A stretch of 64,000 nt of DNA from positions 461,501-525,500 of the forward strand of contig NZ_CP015348.1 in NCBI RefSeq assembly GCF_002109325.1, in the 5' to 3' direction. Below, piece after piece: positions 34,071 to 42,845 of this stretch. Made by a program: the position numbers and the translations under genes. The notes beneath the pieces are model-generated. The model saw only the letters and a list, made by a program, of their open reading frames with translations. It ran no database searches and had not been told where the DNA came from. Each line of letters opens with the position of its first letter. The stretch's first letter is position 1. This DNA comes from Sporosarcina ureae. Its GTDB lineage: Bacteria; Bacillota; Bacilli; Bacillales_A; Planococcaceae.

Positions 34071-35774
34071 TTACGAACTTTTCAATGTATTCTTATCTTC
34101 TGTTAATTTCTTTCGTTCTTCTTCTACTAATGTTCTGCGTAGAATTTTTCCTACCGCCGTTTTGGGAAGATCTTCACGGAAATCATATTGCTTTGGAACT
34201 TTAAATGCCGCTAGTTGTTTTCTGCAATACGTATCTAATTCTTTTTCCGTTACTGAATGTCCTTCTTTTAAGACAATATATGCTTTAACTGTTTCACCCC
34301 GGTATGGATCAGGCACTCCTGCGACGATACATTCTTGAATAGCTGGATGTTCGTAGAGGACTTCTTCGATCTCACGTGGATAGACATTAAATCCACTTGC
34401 GATAATCATATCTTTTTTACGATCCACTATATAAAAGTATCCGTCTTCATCCATATACCCTAGATCTCCAGTCAAAAACCATCCATCACGGAAAGACTCT
34501 TGTGTATCATCGGGTCTATTCCAATAACCTGTCATGACTTGAGGTCCTTTTACCGCAATTTCACCAATTTCTCCAACTGGCAACGGTTCCGTAGCCCCTG
34601 GTCCTAGTACGCAAGCATCCGTGTCAGGCCATGGAACACCAATAGAGCCACGTTTCTCAAGTCCATCCCACACAAAGTTCGCCATTGCAACTGGAGATGT
34701 TTCTGTTAAGCCATACCCTTCTACCAGTTTTCCACCTGTTATCGCTTCGAATTTCTCTTTTACTTCAATTGGTAAAGCAGCCGATCCGCTAATACAGGCT
34801 TTAATAGAAGATAGATCGTATTTTTCTAGATCCGGATGATTCAGCAAACCTATATAAATAGTAGGTGCTCCTGGAAATAGGGTCGGTTTGAGTTTGTCAA
34901 TATCTTTCAACGCAGTCTTAAAGTCGAATTTAGGTATCAGTACCATTTTATGACCCTTCATTACTGCGAAGATCAGTACAGTCGTCATTCCATAGACGTG
35001 GAAGAATGGTAGAATACCCATAATCGTTTCTTCGCCATCTGTCGTTTTGTACAACCACGCACTACACATTTCAGTATTGCTGATTAAATTGGAATGTGTC
35101 AACTCCACGCCTTTTGGTGGTCCTGTAGTCCCCCCAGTGTATTGCAATAAAGCAATATCGCCTGTCTCATAACTTACATGGATTGGATCTGCACTCGTCG
35201 TTTTCATTATTTCAGTATATAAATGATGAATACCACGATGTTCCACTTTTACAGTGAGTTTGTGTTCCTTCTTCTGAATAAATGGATAGACTAAATTCTT
35301 CGGGAATGGAAGATAATCTTTAATCCCCGTTATAATAATATTCTCAAGCGCTGTTCCATTCATTGCTTTTGAGACACGCGGGAACAAGATATCAAGTGAA
35401 ATAATAACTTTTGCACCCGAATCGGATAGCTGATAATGTAGTTCGTGTTCTGTATATAGTGGGTTTGTCTGAACAACAATTCCACCTGCATAGAGAATAC
35501 CAAAGTACGCAATGGCCCCTTGCGGACAGTTCGGAAGCATGATGGCTACGCGGTCACCCTTCTCTACCCCCAGTTTTTGCAAATAGGTAGCAAATTTCAA
35601 CGCAGACTCATGAAATTCTTTGAACGAGATGTCTTTCCCAAGAAAATGAATTGCCGTTTTGTTGGCATATTTCTTGCTGGACCTTGTTAAATAGTCTTGC
35701 AATGGAATATTTTCATATTCCAAATGTGTTGGGATTTCTTTTGGATAAGTAGCAAGCCAAGGTTTTTGTGTCAT
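34071..35774 (-). CDS. lcfA: Long-chain acyl-CoA synthetase
   Basis: 567 residues of the AMP-forming ligase family; it activates long-chain fatty acids to acyl-CoA. Core motifs are YTGGTTGPPKGVELTH, GYGLTETSPV, LTGDLGYMDEDGYFYIVDRKKDMI and, at the C-terminus, LPKTAVGKILRR with the catalytic Lys. The start is ATG 35774 after AAAGGAGTTGTG; the longer reading is not supported. It is the first gene of the fad operon. Confidence 0.95.
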   Translation of the reverse strand: MTQKPWLATYPKEIPTHLEYENIPLQDYLTRSSKKYANKTAIHFLGKDISFKEFHESALKFATYLQKLGVEKGDRVAIMLPNCPQGAIAYFGILYAGGIVVQTNPLYTEHELHYQLSDSGAKVIISLDILFPRVSKAMNGTALENIIITGIKDYLPFPKNLVYPFIQKKEHKLTVKVEHRGIHHLYTEIMKTTSADPIHVSYETGDIALLQYTGGTTGPPKGVELTHSNLISNTEMCSAWLYKTTDGEETIMGILPFFHVYGMTTVLIFAVMKGHKMVLIPKFDFKTALKDIDKLKPTLFPGAPTIYIGLLNHPDLEKYDLSSIKACISGSAALPIEVKEKFEAITGGKLVEGYGLTETSPVAMANFVWDGLEKRGSIGVPWPDTDACVLGPGATEPLPVGEIGEIAVKGPQVMTGYWNRPDDTQESFRDGWFLTGDLGYMDEDGYFYIVDRKKDMIIASGFNVYPREIEEVLYEHPAIQECIVAGVPDPYRGETVKAYIVLKEGHSVTEKELDTYCRKQLAAFKVPKQYDFREDLPKTAVGKILRRTLVEEERKKLTEDKNTLKSS

Positions 35775-35806
35775 CTTCACAACTCCTTTACAATATTGTA
35801 ATTGTT

Positions 35807-35823
35807 TGAACATTCCTTGTTCA
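35807..35823. promoter_or_regulatory. Palindrome in the lcfA promoter, possible divergent FadR site
   Basis: TGAACATTCCTTGTTCA is a 17-bp palindrome (6-bp arms TGAACA/TGTTCA) just downstream of the lcfA -10. It is near, but one base shorter than and different from, the FadR consensus; another regulator is possible. Confidence 0.4.
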
Positions 35824-35825
35824 TT

Positions 35826-35854
35826 AGTATATCGATAAACTATTTAGTTTACAA
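35826..35854 (-). promoter_or_regulatory. lcfA promoter (sigma-A)
   Basis: TTGTAA (35849-35854) and TATACT (35826-35831) are 17 bp apart on the - strand, about 50 bp before the lcfA start. Confidence 0.65.
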
Positions 35855-35861
35855 GATAAAT

Positions 35862-35876
35862 ATGAAAGCGCTTTAA
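35862..35876. promoter_or_regulatory. CcpA cre site upstream of lcfA
   Basis: ATGAAAGCGCTTTAA matches the cre consensus except for the penultimate base. It sits just upstream of the lcfA -35. Carbon catabolite repression of the fad operon is known in B. subtilis. Confidence 0.6.
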
Positions 35877-35936
35877 TTATTTGGTTAAATACCTCTTAAT
35901 CTATGTTAGTGTGAATACTATTATGCATTTATTCAT

Positions 35937-36050
35937 TTGGAGGGGTGTTGGGGTAGGGATCAGCGCTACGGAGGGGACGCTTTCCTAGAGGGCTCACCGC
36001 GGGCCCATGGGAAAGCGTCCCCCAACTGGAGCTTCCATCACCTCCCGCTC
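35937..36050. repeat. Interspersed intergenic repeat, copy C (inverted orientation)
   Basis: GGGGACGCTTTCC (35973-35985) and GGAAAGCGTCCCC (36010-36022) form a perfect 13-bp inverted repeat. Its reverse complement runs from the GATGGAAGCTCCAGTT block seen in copies A and D into the GGAAAGCGTCCCCTCCG...CCCCAACACC tail of copy B. It is thus a link between the two repeat parts. Confidence 0.7.
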
Positions 36051-36099
36051 GCAAATTGACTATTTACTGTTCGGTTTTAATTTTCTAATCCCAAAACTA

Positions 36100-36132
36100 A
36101 AAACACACCAAGACCAAGGTCAAGGTGTGTTG
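36100..36132 (-). terminator. Terminator after the yshE/small-peptide unit
   Basis: AACACACC and GGTGTGTT pair, with an inner AGACC/GGTCA match; TTTTTAG follows on the - strand. The stem overlaps the last codons of the 28-codon ORF. Confidence 0.75.
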
Positions 36133-36206
36133 TTGAAGAGCCAGTATACTCCGACGAGCACGAAGAGTACACAGACTACCAATAATATCTTAATTAATCT
36201 CTCCAT
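36120..36206 (-). CDS. 28-residue single-span membrane peptide
   Basis: A short frame reads MERLIKILLVVCVLFVLVG, then VYWLFNNTP and a TGA stop. The start has a good ribosome binding site (GGAGAT, eight bases upstream). The peptide is a positively charged start, about 18 hydrophobic residues and a short polar tail: a classic one-span small membrane protein. It lies 13 bp downstream of the yshE-like gene on the same strand, and a terminator overlaps its stop, so it is probably the last gene of that transcript. No known function. Spacing, ribosome binding site and composition argue for a real gene. Confidence 0.6.
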   Translation of the reverse strand: MERLIKILLVVCVLFVLVGVYWLFNNTP

Positions 36207-36219
36207 AATATACGATCTC

Positions 36220-36633
36220 CTATGAAATACTGGCGCCGATGACGAATGACAGACCTACGGAAATACAAAGTGAGATGAAGCCGACGGAGCGATTGTCTGC
36301 CTGGATCTCCTCGTCCACTTTAAACTTAGGCGTCAGGAACTCGAACAGTAAATAAGCGAATACAAGAAGCATGAAACCGTATAAGCCCCAGGCCATCATC
36401 TGCGGTAAGCTGTTGTGCTGCTCGATAGAATAGCGGAAAATATTGGCAACACCAAAGATCTTTCCGCCTGTCGCCATAGCCACTGACAAATTCCCTTTAC
36501 GAATCTCTTCCCAGTTTTTATATTTTGTTACGATTTCAAATAACACCATTGACACGATCAAGCACAGTGTAACTACACTGAAATAGCCCGCTGTCTCAAC
36601 TAATGGATGACTCCAAAATCCCGTATGATTCAT
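36220..36633 (-). CDS. yshE: DUF350 membrane protein (YshE)
   Basis: 137 residues with four transmembrane helices, the DUF350 pattern: a first helix with FSVVTLCLIVSMVLFEIVTKY, a conserved charged loop KNWEEIRKGNLSVAMATGGKIFGVANIFR and two C-terminal helices. Function unknown; family members are often next to DNA-repair or stress genes. It follows mutS2 in a different transcription unit and has the same neighbours in B. subtilis. Confidence 0.85.
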   Translation of the reverse strand: MNHTGFWSHPLVETAGYFSVVTLCLIVSMVLFEIVTKYKNWEEIRKGNLSVAMATGGKIFGVANIFRYSIEQHNSLPQMMAWGLYGFMLLVFAYLLFEFLTPKFKVDEEIQADNRSVGFISLCISVGLSFVIGASIS

Positions 36634-36696
36634 AATTTGGCACCTTCTTTATGTTCTCTTGCTTGTCATACGGTCCAAGCGGTAGAAAGGTTTCAT

Positions 36697-39054
36697 TTAT
36701 TTTAATTCCACGACGGTTACGCCACTACCACCTTCTCCTGCTTCACCAAAACGATACGACTTTACTCGCGAATGCTTCTTCAAGTATTGCTGGACACCTT
36801 GTCGTAGTGCACCTGTCCCCTTACCATGAATGATATTCACTTGGTGGTAATTGGATAGCAACGCATCGTCAATATACTTCTCTGTACGTACTAGCGCGTC
36901 TTCGTATCGTTCACCACGTAAATCGAGCTCCATCTTCACATGTTCGGAACGACCACGCACTGCAGCAGCCGTAACATGTTTCTTTTCTTTTTCAGGCTTG
37001 GTGTATTGCAATCCGGATTCAGGTAATTTCATCTTCAAAATTCCGATTTGAACATTCCATTCTTTATCGGATACTTTTTCGACGAGAGTTCCTTTTTGTC
37101 CGTAAGCTAATACTTTCACTTCGTCTCCTGTTTGTAATGGACGAGGTCCTGCTTGCGCCTTAATAGTCTTCTTTTTCTTTTCTTCAGGTGCAGCACCTTC
37201 TAAACGTTTTCGGGCTTCAATTAACTCGTGCTCTTTGACGCTAGCTCCTGCATTCATTCGAAGTGCACGTAAGTCTGAAATAACCGCTTCGGATTCAGTT
37301 TTGGCTTGTTCCACGATCTTTTTCGCTTTCTCTTTGGCTACTTCTGTTAAACGGTCTTTCTGTTCTTCAAATTCTTGTAATTTATCATGTAATTCTTTTT
37401 TCAATTTTTCTGTTTCTAGGAGTATGTCGTGTGTCCGTTCAGCATCCTTTTCAGATTGCACACGGCTCGTTTCAAGTGAAGCAATCATAGAATCTACTTC
37501 CCCACGGTTTTCTCCTGTGAAACTCTTTGCACGTTCGATCACATGATTATGCAATCCTAGTCGTTTTGAAATTTCAAATGCATTACTACGTCCAGGCACA
37601 CCGATTAGTAATCGATAAGTCGGACTTAGCGTATCAATATCGAATTCAACACTCGCATTGGCTACACCAGGACGGTTAAAACCATACGCTTTTAGTTCTG
37701 GGTAGTGAGTAGTCGCCATCACACGTGCGCCACTCCCATGCACTTCGTCAAGAATTGAAATAGCAAGTGCGGCACCTTCTTGCGGATCCGTTCCCGAACC
37801 TAATTCATCGAATAATAAAAGAGAACGATCATCAAACTTTTTCAATATATTGACGATGTTGACCATATGAGAAGAGAATGTACTCAAGCTCTGTTCGATC
37901 GACTGCTCATCGCCGATATCGGCATAAATTGAATCAAAGACGGCAATTTCAGAACCATCTAGTACTGGAATCGGTAGACCCGCTTGCGCCATCAATGTGC
38001 AAAGTCCAACCGTTTTTAACGTGACGGTCTTACCACCCGTATTCGGACCGGTAATAACAATCGTCGTAATGTCCTGACCGAATTCAATCGTATTCGCTAC
38101 TGCTTCATCTATCGGCAAGAGAGGATGACGTGCTTTTGACAGGCGCATATAACCGTCTGCGTTCACAGCTGGCTTGGTACATTTATTTGCAGTACCGTAT
38201 TTGGCTTTCGCTAAGATGACATCTACTTCTGCTAATAATTGCACCAATGTGAATAGCTCATGTGCGATTTCCTGAACACTGGCAGACAAGGCAAGCAAAA
38301 TCTTTTCAATTTCCTCTTGCTCCTTGACTTTCAACTCGCGAATTTCATTATTCGCCTGAACAACTGCATCGGGCTCGATAAATAATGTTTGGCCTGATGA
38401 AGACATGTCATGAATCACTCCACCATAATGAGAGCGATATTCGGCTTTTACAGGAATACAGTAACGATCATTACGCATTGTTACAATTGCGTCAGAAAGC
38501 ATTTTCGATGCATTCTTCCCTCTTGTATAACTTTCAAGACGTTCACGTACACGGCTTTCTTGGATACGTAAGCTTTGGCGAATTGAACGTAATGCGGACG
38601 AAGCACTATCCATTACTCGACCATTATCATCGATAGCTGCATTCACTTCATGCTCGATTGCAGTGAGGATGGGCATCGCTTCTTTACGTGCAATTAAATG
38701 CGGAATGGAAATCTCATCTTCAGCTGTAACAGCTTCTAAAAATTGACGAAGAATTCTACTGGCACTGATTGTGTCTGCAATTTCTACTAGTTCCATCGCA
38801 CTCAGCATTCCACCAATTTGTGCGCGTTTGGCATGAGATCGAATATCATGAATCCCACCCATCGGTACATTTCCGCGTATCCGTAATAGCGCCAATCCTT
38901 CATCAGTCTCTTCCAGTAAGCGACTGACCTCTTCGAGACTCGTTGACGGTATTAATTGTTCTATGTGAGCACGCCCAGCAATGGACGTACATTGTGCTGA
39001 TACTTGTTGAATGATTTTATCAAATTCAAGTGTTTTTAAGACACGCTTTTCCAA
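36697..39054 (-). CDS. mutS2: Endonuclease MutS2
   Basis: 785 residues. A MutS-type core without the mismatch-recognition domain. Walker A is TGPNTGGKTVTLKTVG, Walker B LLLFDELGSGTDPQEGAAL. A long coiled coil follows (about 510-620), then a C-terminal Smr nuclease domain with MELDLRGERYEDAL and IIHGKGTGALRQGV. It acts on stalled ribosomes and/or branched DNA in Bacillales; not in mismatch repair. Starts 16 bp after polX. Confidence 0.96.
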   Translation of the reverse strand: MEKRVLKTLEFDKIIQQVSAQCTSIAGRAHIEQLIPSTSLEEVSRLLEETDEGLALLRIRGNVPMGGIHDIRSHAKRAQIGGMLSAMELVEIADTISASRILRQFLEAVTAEDEISIPHLIARKEAMPILTAIEHEVNAAIDDNGRVMDSASSALRSIRQSLRIQESRVRERLESYTRGKNASKMLSDAIVTMRNDRYCIPVKAEYRSHYGGVIHDMSSSGQTLFIEPDAVVQANNEIRELKVKEQEEIEKILLALSASVQEIAHELFTLVQLLAEVDVILAKAKYGTANKCTKPAVNADGYMRLSKARHPLLPIDEAVANTIEFGQDITTIVITGPNTGGKTVTLKTVGLCTLMAQAGLPIPVLDGSEIAVFDSIYADIGDEQSIEQSLSTFSSHMVNIVNILKKFDDRSLLLFDELGSGTDPQEGAALAISILDEVHGSGARVMATTHYPELKAYGFNRPGVANASVEFDIDTLSPTYRLLIGVPGRSNAFEISKRLGLHNHVIERAKSFTGENRGEVDSMIASLETSRVQSEKDAERTHDILLETEKLKKELHDKLQEFEEQKDRLTEVAKEKAKKIVEQAKTESEAVISDLRALRMNAGASVKEHELIEARKRLEGAAPEEKKKKTIKAQAGPRPLQTGDEVKVLAYGQKGTLVEKVSDKEWNVQIGILKMKLPESGLQYTKPEKEKKHVTAAAVRGRSEHVKMELDLRGERYEDALVRTEKYIDDALLSNYHQVNIIHGKGTGALRQGVQQYLKKHSRVKSYRFGEAGEGGSGVTVVELK

Positions 39055-39070
39055 TGTCTTACACTCCCTT

Positions 39071-40777
39071 TCATCTACGAATCACTTTCTCAATAAACGT
39101 TTCAAGCGGCCATGTGTTGATGACCTGTTCTGCAGGAAGCCATGCCTTTTGTGCGTACTCCACGCCAATCGGCATAATATCCAGTTGTTCTGTCGCATGC
39201 GCATCTGTATTGATCGCAATATTGACACCCGCTTCGATTGCTTGGATTAAGTGTTCCGTGCGTAAATCCAAACGGTATGGACTCGCGTTTACTTCTAATA
39301 TTTTACCGTATTCGCTCGCCCACTTGATGAGCTGCTCAATATCGGGATTATAGCCTTCACGTTGACCAACAATACGGCCAGTAGGATGAGCAATCATGTG
39401 TACATGCGGATTTTTACATGCGGCATGCAAACGCTCCATAATCTGTTCCTGAGGTTGATTGAAACTAGAATGAATGGAGGCAATGACAAAGTCTAGCTGT
39501 TCCAGAATTTCGTCTTCGAAATCCAATGTCCCATCCGGAAGAATATCCATCTCTGTTCCACAGAATACTTCTATGTCAGCGTACTTTTCATTCACTGCAC
39601 GAATTTCTTCAATTTGCTTTAGTAAACGTTCGGGTGTTAAACCATTTGCTACTTTTAAATAATGCGAATGATCGGTGATGACCATGTGTGAGTAGCCTTT
39701 TGCACGACAAGCTTCCACCATTTCTTCTATGGAATATCCTCCATCTGACCAAGTTGTATGCATATGCAAGTCAGAACGGATCAATTCCGGTGTGACAAGT
39801 TTTGCAATTTCATCTGTTCGATCAAGTTCCGTTCCATCCTTACGAATACTTGGTGGAATGAATGGCAAATCAAAATGCGCAAAGAATTCCTTCTCACTTG
39901 AAAATGTCTGCACATGCCCCGCTTCATCTTCTACACCATACTCACTGATTTTCTGTTTGCGACTTTTAGCCAGCTGCCGCATTCGTATGTTATGTGCAGC
40001 GGAACCGGTAAAGTGATGGAGAGCAGTTGCGAATTGGTCTTCCGTGACAAAACGAAAGTCTGCGTCGATTGGATGTTCTGTATCAAGTGAAATGGATAAT
40101 TTGGCATCGCCTGCCGCAATCACTTTTTCGATTGGCAATGCAGCTAGTATTTTCTCACGAACAATTTGTGGTTGCTCTGTTACAAGAATCCAGTCCACAT
40201 CGGAACTCTCTTCTTCACGTCTACGGTGGCTACCCGCCACTTGATACTTCTGAATCTCATCAATCAATTCTAATTCAGCCTGAACAATGTCAACAACTTT
40301 TGCAACTTGCCAAATCGGTGTCTTACCAGATCGTTGTGCAAGTATTTCAATTTCGCGCAGTAAGTTTTCTTCCGTCTTTTTACCGAAACCGGGAACCTTG
40401 CTTACTTCTTGTCTTTCGCAAGCCGCTTGAAGAGATTCAATTGAATCTATATTCAACGCTTCACGGAGCTTAGCTATTTTCTTTCCACCAAGACCTGGGA
40501 TATCCAACAGAGGAATTAAACCTTTGGGCACCTTCTCCTCTAGTTCAGTTAATGCATCTGACGTTCCTTTTTCCATTAGATCGATAATAACGGCACCCGT
40601 TCCTTTACCGATTCCCTTCAATGAAAGAATATCATCCATTTCAGCAAGACTTCTGGTATCCAATTCTAGGATCGAAGCCGCTTTTCTGAACGCTGCTACC
40701 TTGAAATGATTTTCTCCAAGTAACTCCATGTATAATGCGATTTTCTCAAACGTGCGGATTATAGTCTTTTTATTCAA
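39071..40777 (-). CDS. polX: DNA polymerase X with PHP phosphoesterase domain
   Basis: 568 residues. The N-terminal polymerase-beta-like part has two helix-hairpin-helix motifs (SLKGIGKGTGAVI, VPGFGKKTEENLL) and the palm GSHRRREEESSDVDWILV with the metal-binding Asp pair. The C-terminal PHP domain starts DLHMHTTWSDGGYS and ends INTDAHATEQLD. It is a gap-filling repair polymerase with 3'-5' exonuclease/phosphatase activity. Confidence 0.95.
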   Translation of the reverse strand: MNKKTIIRTFEKIALYMELLGENHFKVAAFRKAASILELDTRSLAEMDDILSLKGIGKGTGAVIIDLMEKGTSDALTELEEKVPKGLIPLLDIPGLGGKKIAKLREALNIDSIESLQAACERQEVSKVPGFGKKTEENLLREIEILAQRSGKTPIWQVAKVVDIVQAELELIDEIQKYQVAGSHRRREEESSDVDWILVTEQPQIVREKILAALPIEKVIAAGDAKLSISLDTEHPIDADFRFVTEDQFATALHHFTGSAAHNIRMRQLAKSRKQKISEYGVEDEAGHVQTFSSEKEFFAHFDLPFIPPSIRKDGTELDRTDEIAKLVTPELIRSDLHMHTTWSDGGYSIEEMVEACRAKGYSHMVITDHSHYLKVANGLTPERLLKQIEEIRAVNEKYADIEVFCGTEMDILPDGTLDFEDEILEQLDFVIASIHSSFNQPQEQIMERLHAACKNPHVHMIAHPTGRIVGQREGYNPDIEQLIKWASEYGKILEVNASPYRLDLRTEHLIQAIEAGVNIAINTDAHATEQLDIMPIGVEYAQKAWLPAEQVINTWPLETFIEKVIRR

Positions 40778-40798
40778 GTCAGTATCCTCCTCACTCTG

Positions 40799-40831
40799 TT
40801 AAAAAAGCTTCCACGCGTTCGGGAAGCTTTT
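40799..40831 (-). terminator. Terminator after the cvpA gene
   Basis: AAAGCTTCC (40804-40812) pairs with GGAAGCTTT (40822-40830); six T follow on the - strand. It separates zapA-cvpA from polX-mutS2. Confidence 0.85.
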
Positions 40832-40863
40832 GGTTCATATGTACAGTACATTATTTACTTGCG

Positions 40864-41403
40864 TTAGCCTATATAAACGAACCACCAATTTTTTATTGCC
40901 GAGGAAATAATCGGTGTGTGTTCAAACATTGCTTTCGCTAGCATAGAATGACTCAATGAATTCTGGATTACCTCAATCGGCAGCATGGCCAGTAAAGATA
41001 ATGCAAAAAAGATAAGTACGTAAAATTCAATAAAGCCTAGTGCAGCACCAATCAGACGTGCACCGAAACCAAGTATTGGTAAATGTTTCAAAAAGTCCAA
41101 CATGGAACCAATTAATTGTAGAATCAATTTCATTCCGACAAATATCAATATAAATGCGATTAGCCGGTAAAACGTCATATCCATATCCAAGTTTTCGAAT
41201 GTCCAGCTAAGTGCATCTGCCGCAGTCGCACCAGGATATGGTATCCATAAAATTAATTTTTCTGCTAGGGGCTTGTAGAACTTATACGCTACAATCACCG
41301 ATAAGATCAATCCAAACATGTGGATGAGCTGTACGATGAATCCACGTCTAAATCCTGCGATTAAGCCGCCTACCAGCAATAAAATGATGAGTAAATCTAT
41401 CAT
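40864..41403 (-). CDS. yshB: CvpA-family membrane protein
   Basis: 179 residues with four to five transmembrane helices, the CvpA (colicin V production) pattern, beginning IDLLIILLLVGGLIAGFRRGFIVQLIHMFG. Function unsettled; linked to cell envelope and division. Immediately downstream of zapA (10 bp) in one operon. Confidence 0.88.
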   Translation of the reverse strand: MIDLLIILLLVGGLIAGFRRGFIVQLIHMFGLILSVIVAYKFYKPLAEKLILWIPYPGATAADALSWTFENLDMDMTFYRLIAFILIFVGMKLILQLIGSMLDFLKHLPILGFGARLIGAALGFIEFYVLIFFALSLLAMLPIEVIQNSLSHSMLAKAMFEHTPIISSAIKNWWFVYIG

Positions 41404-41413
41404 GTTTTGCCCC

Positions 41414-41674
41414 TCAACCCTTCAATTTTTTCAATTCTTCTTCTAATTCTTTTACTTTGTCCCGCATTTTCAAATATTCATTTACACTATTTACCGCCGT
41501 CAGAACAGCAATTCTTTTGCTGTCAAGATGCCGGTTATGCTTACTAATTTCGCGCATTTTTTCATCAACGAGCGAGGCTACATAACGCACATGTGAAGCC
41601 GGTTCCGTACCAACAACCGTATATGTTTGTCCGTAGATATCAACTGTCACTCTTGCCTTTTTTTTGTCCGCCAT
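41414..41674 (-). CDS. zapA: Cell division protein ZapA
   Basis: 86 residues. It binds and bundles FtsZ at the division ring. TVDIYGQTYTVVGTEPASHVRYVASLVDEKMREI is the ZapA N-terminal beta-domain, followed by a coiled coil (AVNSVNEYLKMRDKVKELEEELKKLK). Divergent from rnhC. Confidence 0.93.
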   Translation of the reverse strand: MADKKKARVTVDIYGQTYTVVGTEPASHVRYVASLVDEKMREISKHNRHLDSKRIAVLTAVNSVNEYLKMRDKVKELEEELKKLKG

Positions 41675-41848
41675 TGTTACGACCTCCCCCTAAAAACCCT
41701 CTCATAATCATACCATGAAAATCGATTACTTGTGAATCAATTATGCCTCATATTGACATGAGGTTCGAATTTTTGACATTATTCTTCAGTACAGACTCTA
41801 GTTTCAGGTATACTGAGGAATAGATTATTTCAAGGAGTGGGTAAATAT

Positions 41849-42787
41849 ATGAGCCATCAAGTCATAGTTCTGTCTGAAAAAGAAATGCCAGAAGTAGTTC
41901 GCTACTATGGAACGAATAAAGTGATTCGCAATGCACCAGGTGTCATTTTCGCAGCAAAAACTTCCGATACATCCATCACTGCCTACCGTTCGGGAAAAGT
42001 ATTATTTCAAGGAGCAGGTGCGGATAGAGAAGCTGCACGCTGGAGTGCTAATGGTTCTATTTCTGCAGTAGCGAAACCGAAGCCATCAGGAGCAACAGGA
42101 GATACGCTACCCGCAAACTTTGCATCACTATCTGTTCTTGGATCGGATGAAACAGGTACTGGCGACTTTTTCGGCCCTATCACAGTAGCTGCTTGCTTTG
42201 TCAGTAGCGATCAAATTGAATTGGTAAAGGAACTAGGAGTAAAGGATTCCAAACAACTGACGGATGCGTACATGCAACAAATCGCAAATGACTTAAAGGA
42301 AGTCGTCACCTACTCTGTGAAAACGCTCGATAATGCTGCGTATAACGACATTCAAAGCCAAGGATGGTCGCAAGGAAAGATTAAAGCGATCCTTCATAAC
42401 CAAGCACTTCAGGAAGTATTGGAAAAAATAGATCCAGTCGTACCGGAACATATTTTAATCGATCAGTTTGCTCAACGAAAAACCTATTTCAATTACTTAA
42501 AGGATGAATCCAACATCATTCGTGACAGGGTTCTTTTTTCAACAAAAGCTGAAAACCTCCACGTATCGGTAGCTACTGCCTCTATACTGGCACGGGTTGC
42601 TTTCCTCGAAGCAATGGATCAATTAAGTATTGAAGCAGGTGTAACACTACCTAAAGGTGCAGGACCAAGAGTTGATCAAGTAGCTTGTCAGATTATCCGC
42701 AAAAAGGGAGAGCCTTTTTTACACTCCATCACGAAAGTTCACTTCGCCAATACTCAAAAAGCTTTGAAATTAGTGTATAAGAAATAA
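41849..42787 (+). CDS. rnhC: Ribonuclease HIII
   Basis: 312 residues. It removes RNA from RNA-DNA hybrids. An N-terminal TBP-like substrate-binding domain (about 1-90) precedes the RNase H2-like catalytic domain with VLGSDETGTGDFFGP (catalytic DE), VKDSKQLTD and ILIDQFAQ. The start is ATG 41849, after AAGGAGTGGG; a GTG four codons earlier is in the ribosome binding site. Only rightward gene in this block, placed between zapA and pheT as in B. subtilis. Confidence 0.95.
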   Translation: MSHQVIVLSEKEMPEVVRYYGTNKVIRNAPGVIFAAKTSDTSITAYRSGKVLFQGAGADREAARWSANGSISAVAKPKPSGATGDTLPANFASLSVLGSDETGTGDFFGPITVAACFVSSDQIELVKELGVKDSKQLTDAYMQQIANDLKEVVTYSVKTLDNAAYNDIQSQGWSQGKIKAILHNQALQEVLEKIDPVVPEHILIDQFAQRKTYFNYLKDESNIIRDRVLFSTKAENLHVSVATASILARVAFLEAMDQLSIEAGVTLPKGAGPRVDQVACQIIRKKGEPFLHSITKVHFANTQKALKLVYKK

Positions 42788-42800
42788 TTTAACGGTATCA

Positions 42801-42844
42801 AAAGAAAATCTGGCCGCCCAAATGGGTAGCCAGATTTTCTTTTT
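42801..42844. terminator. Bidirectional terminator between rnhC and pheT
   Basis: AGAAAATCTGGC pairs with GCCAGATTTTCT around a 13-nt loop with its own CCCA/TGGG pairing; A and T runs on both sides. Confidence 0.85.
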
Positions 42845-42845
42845 A

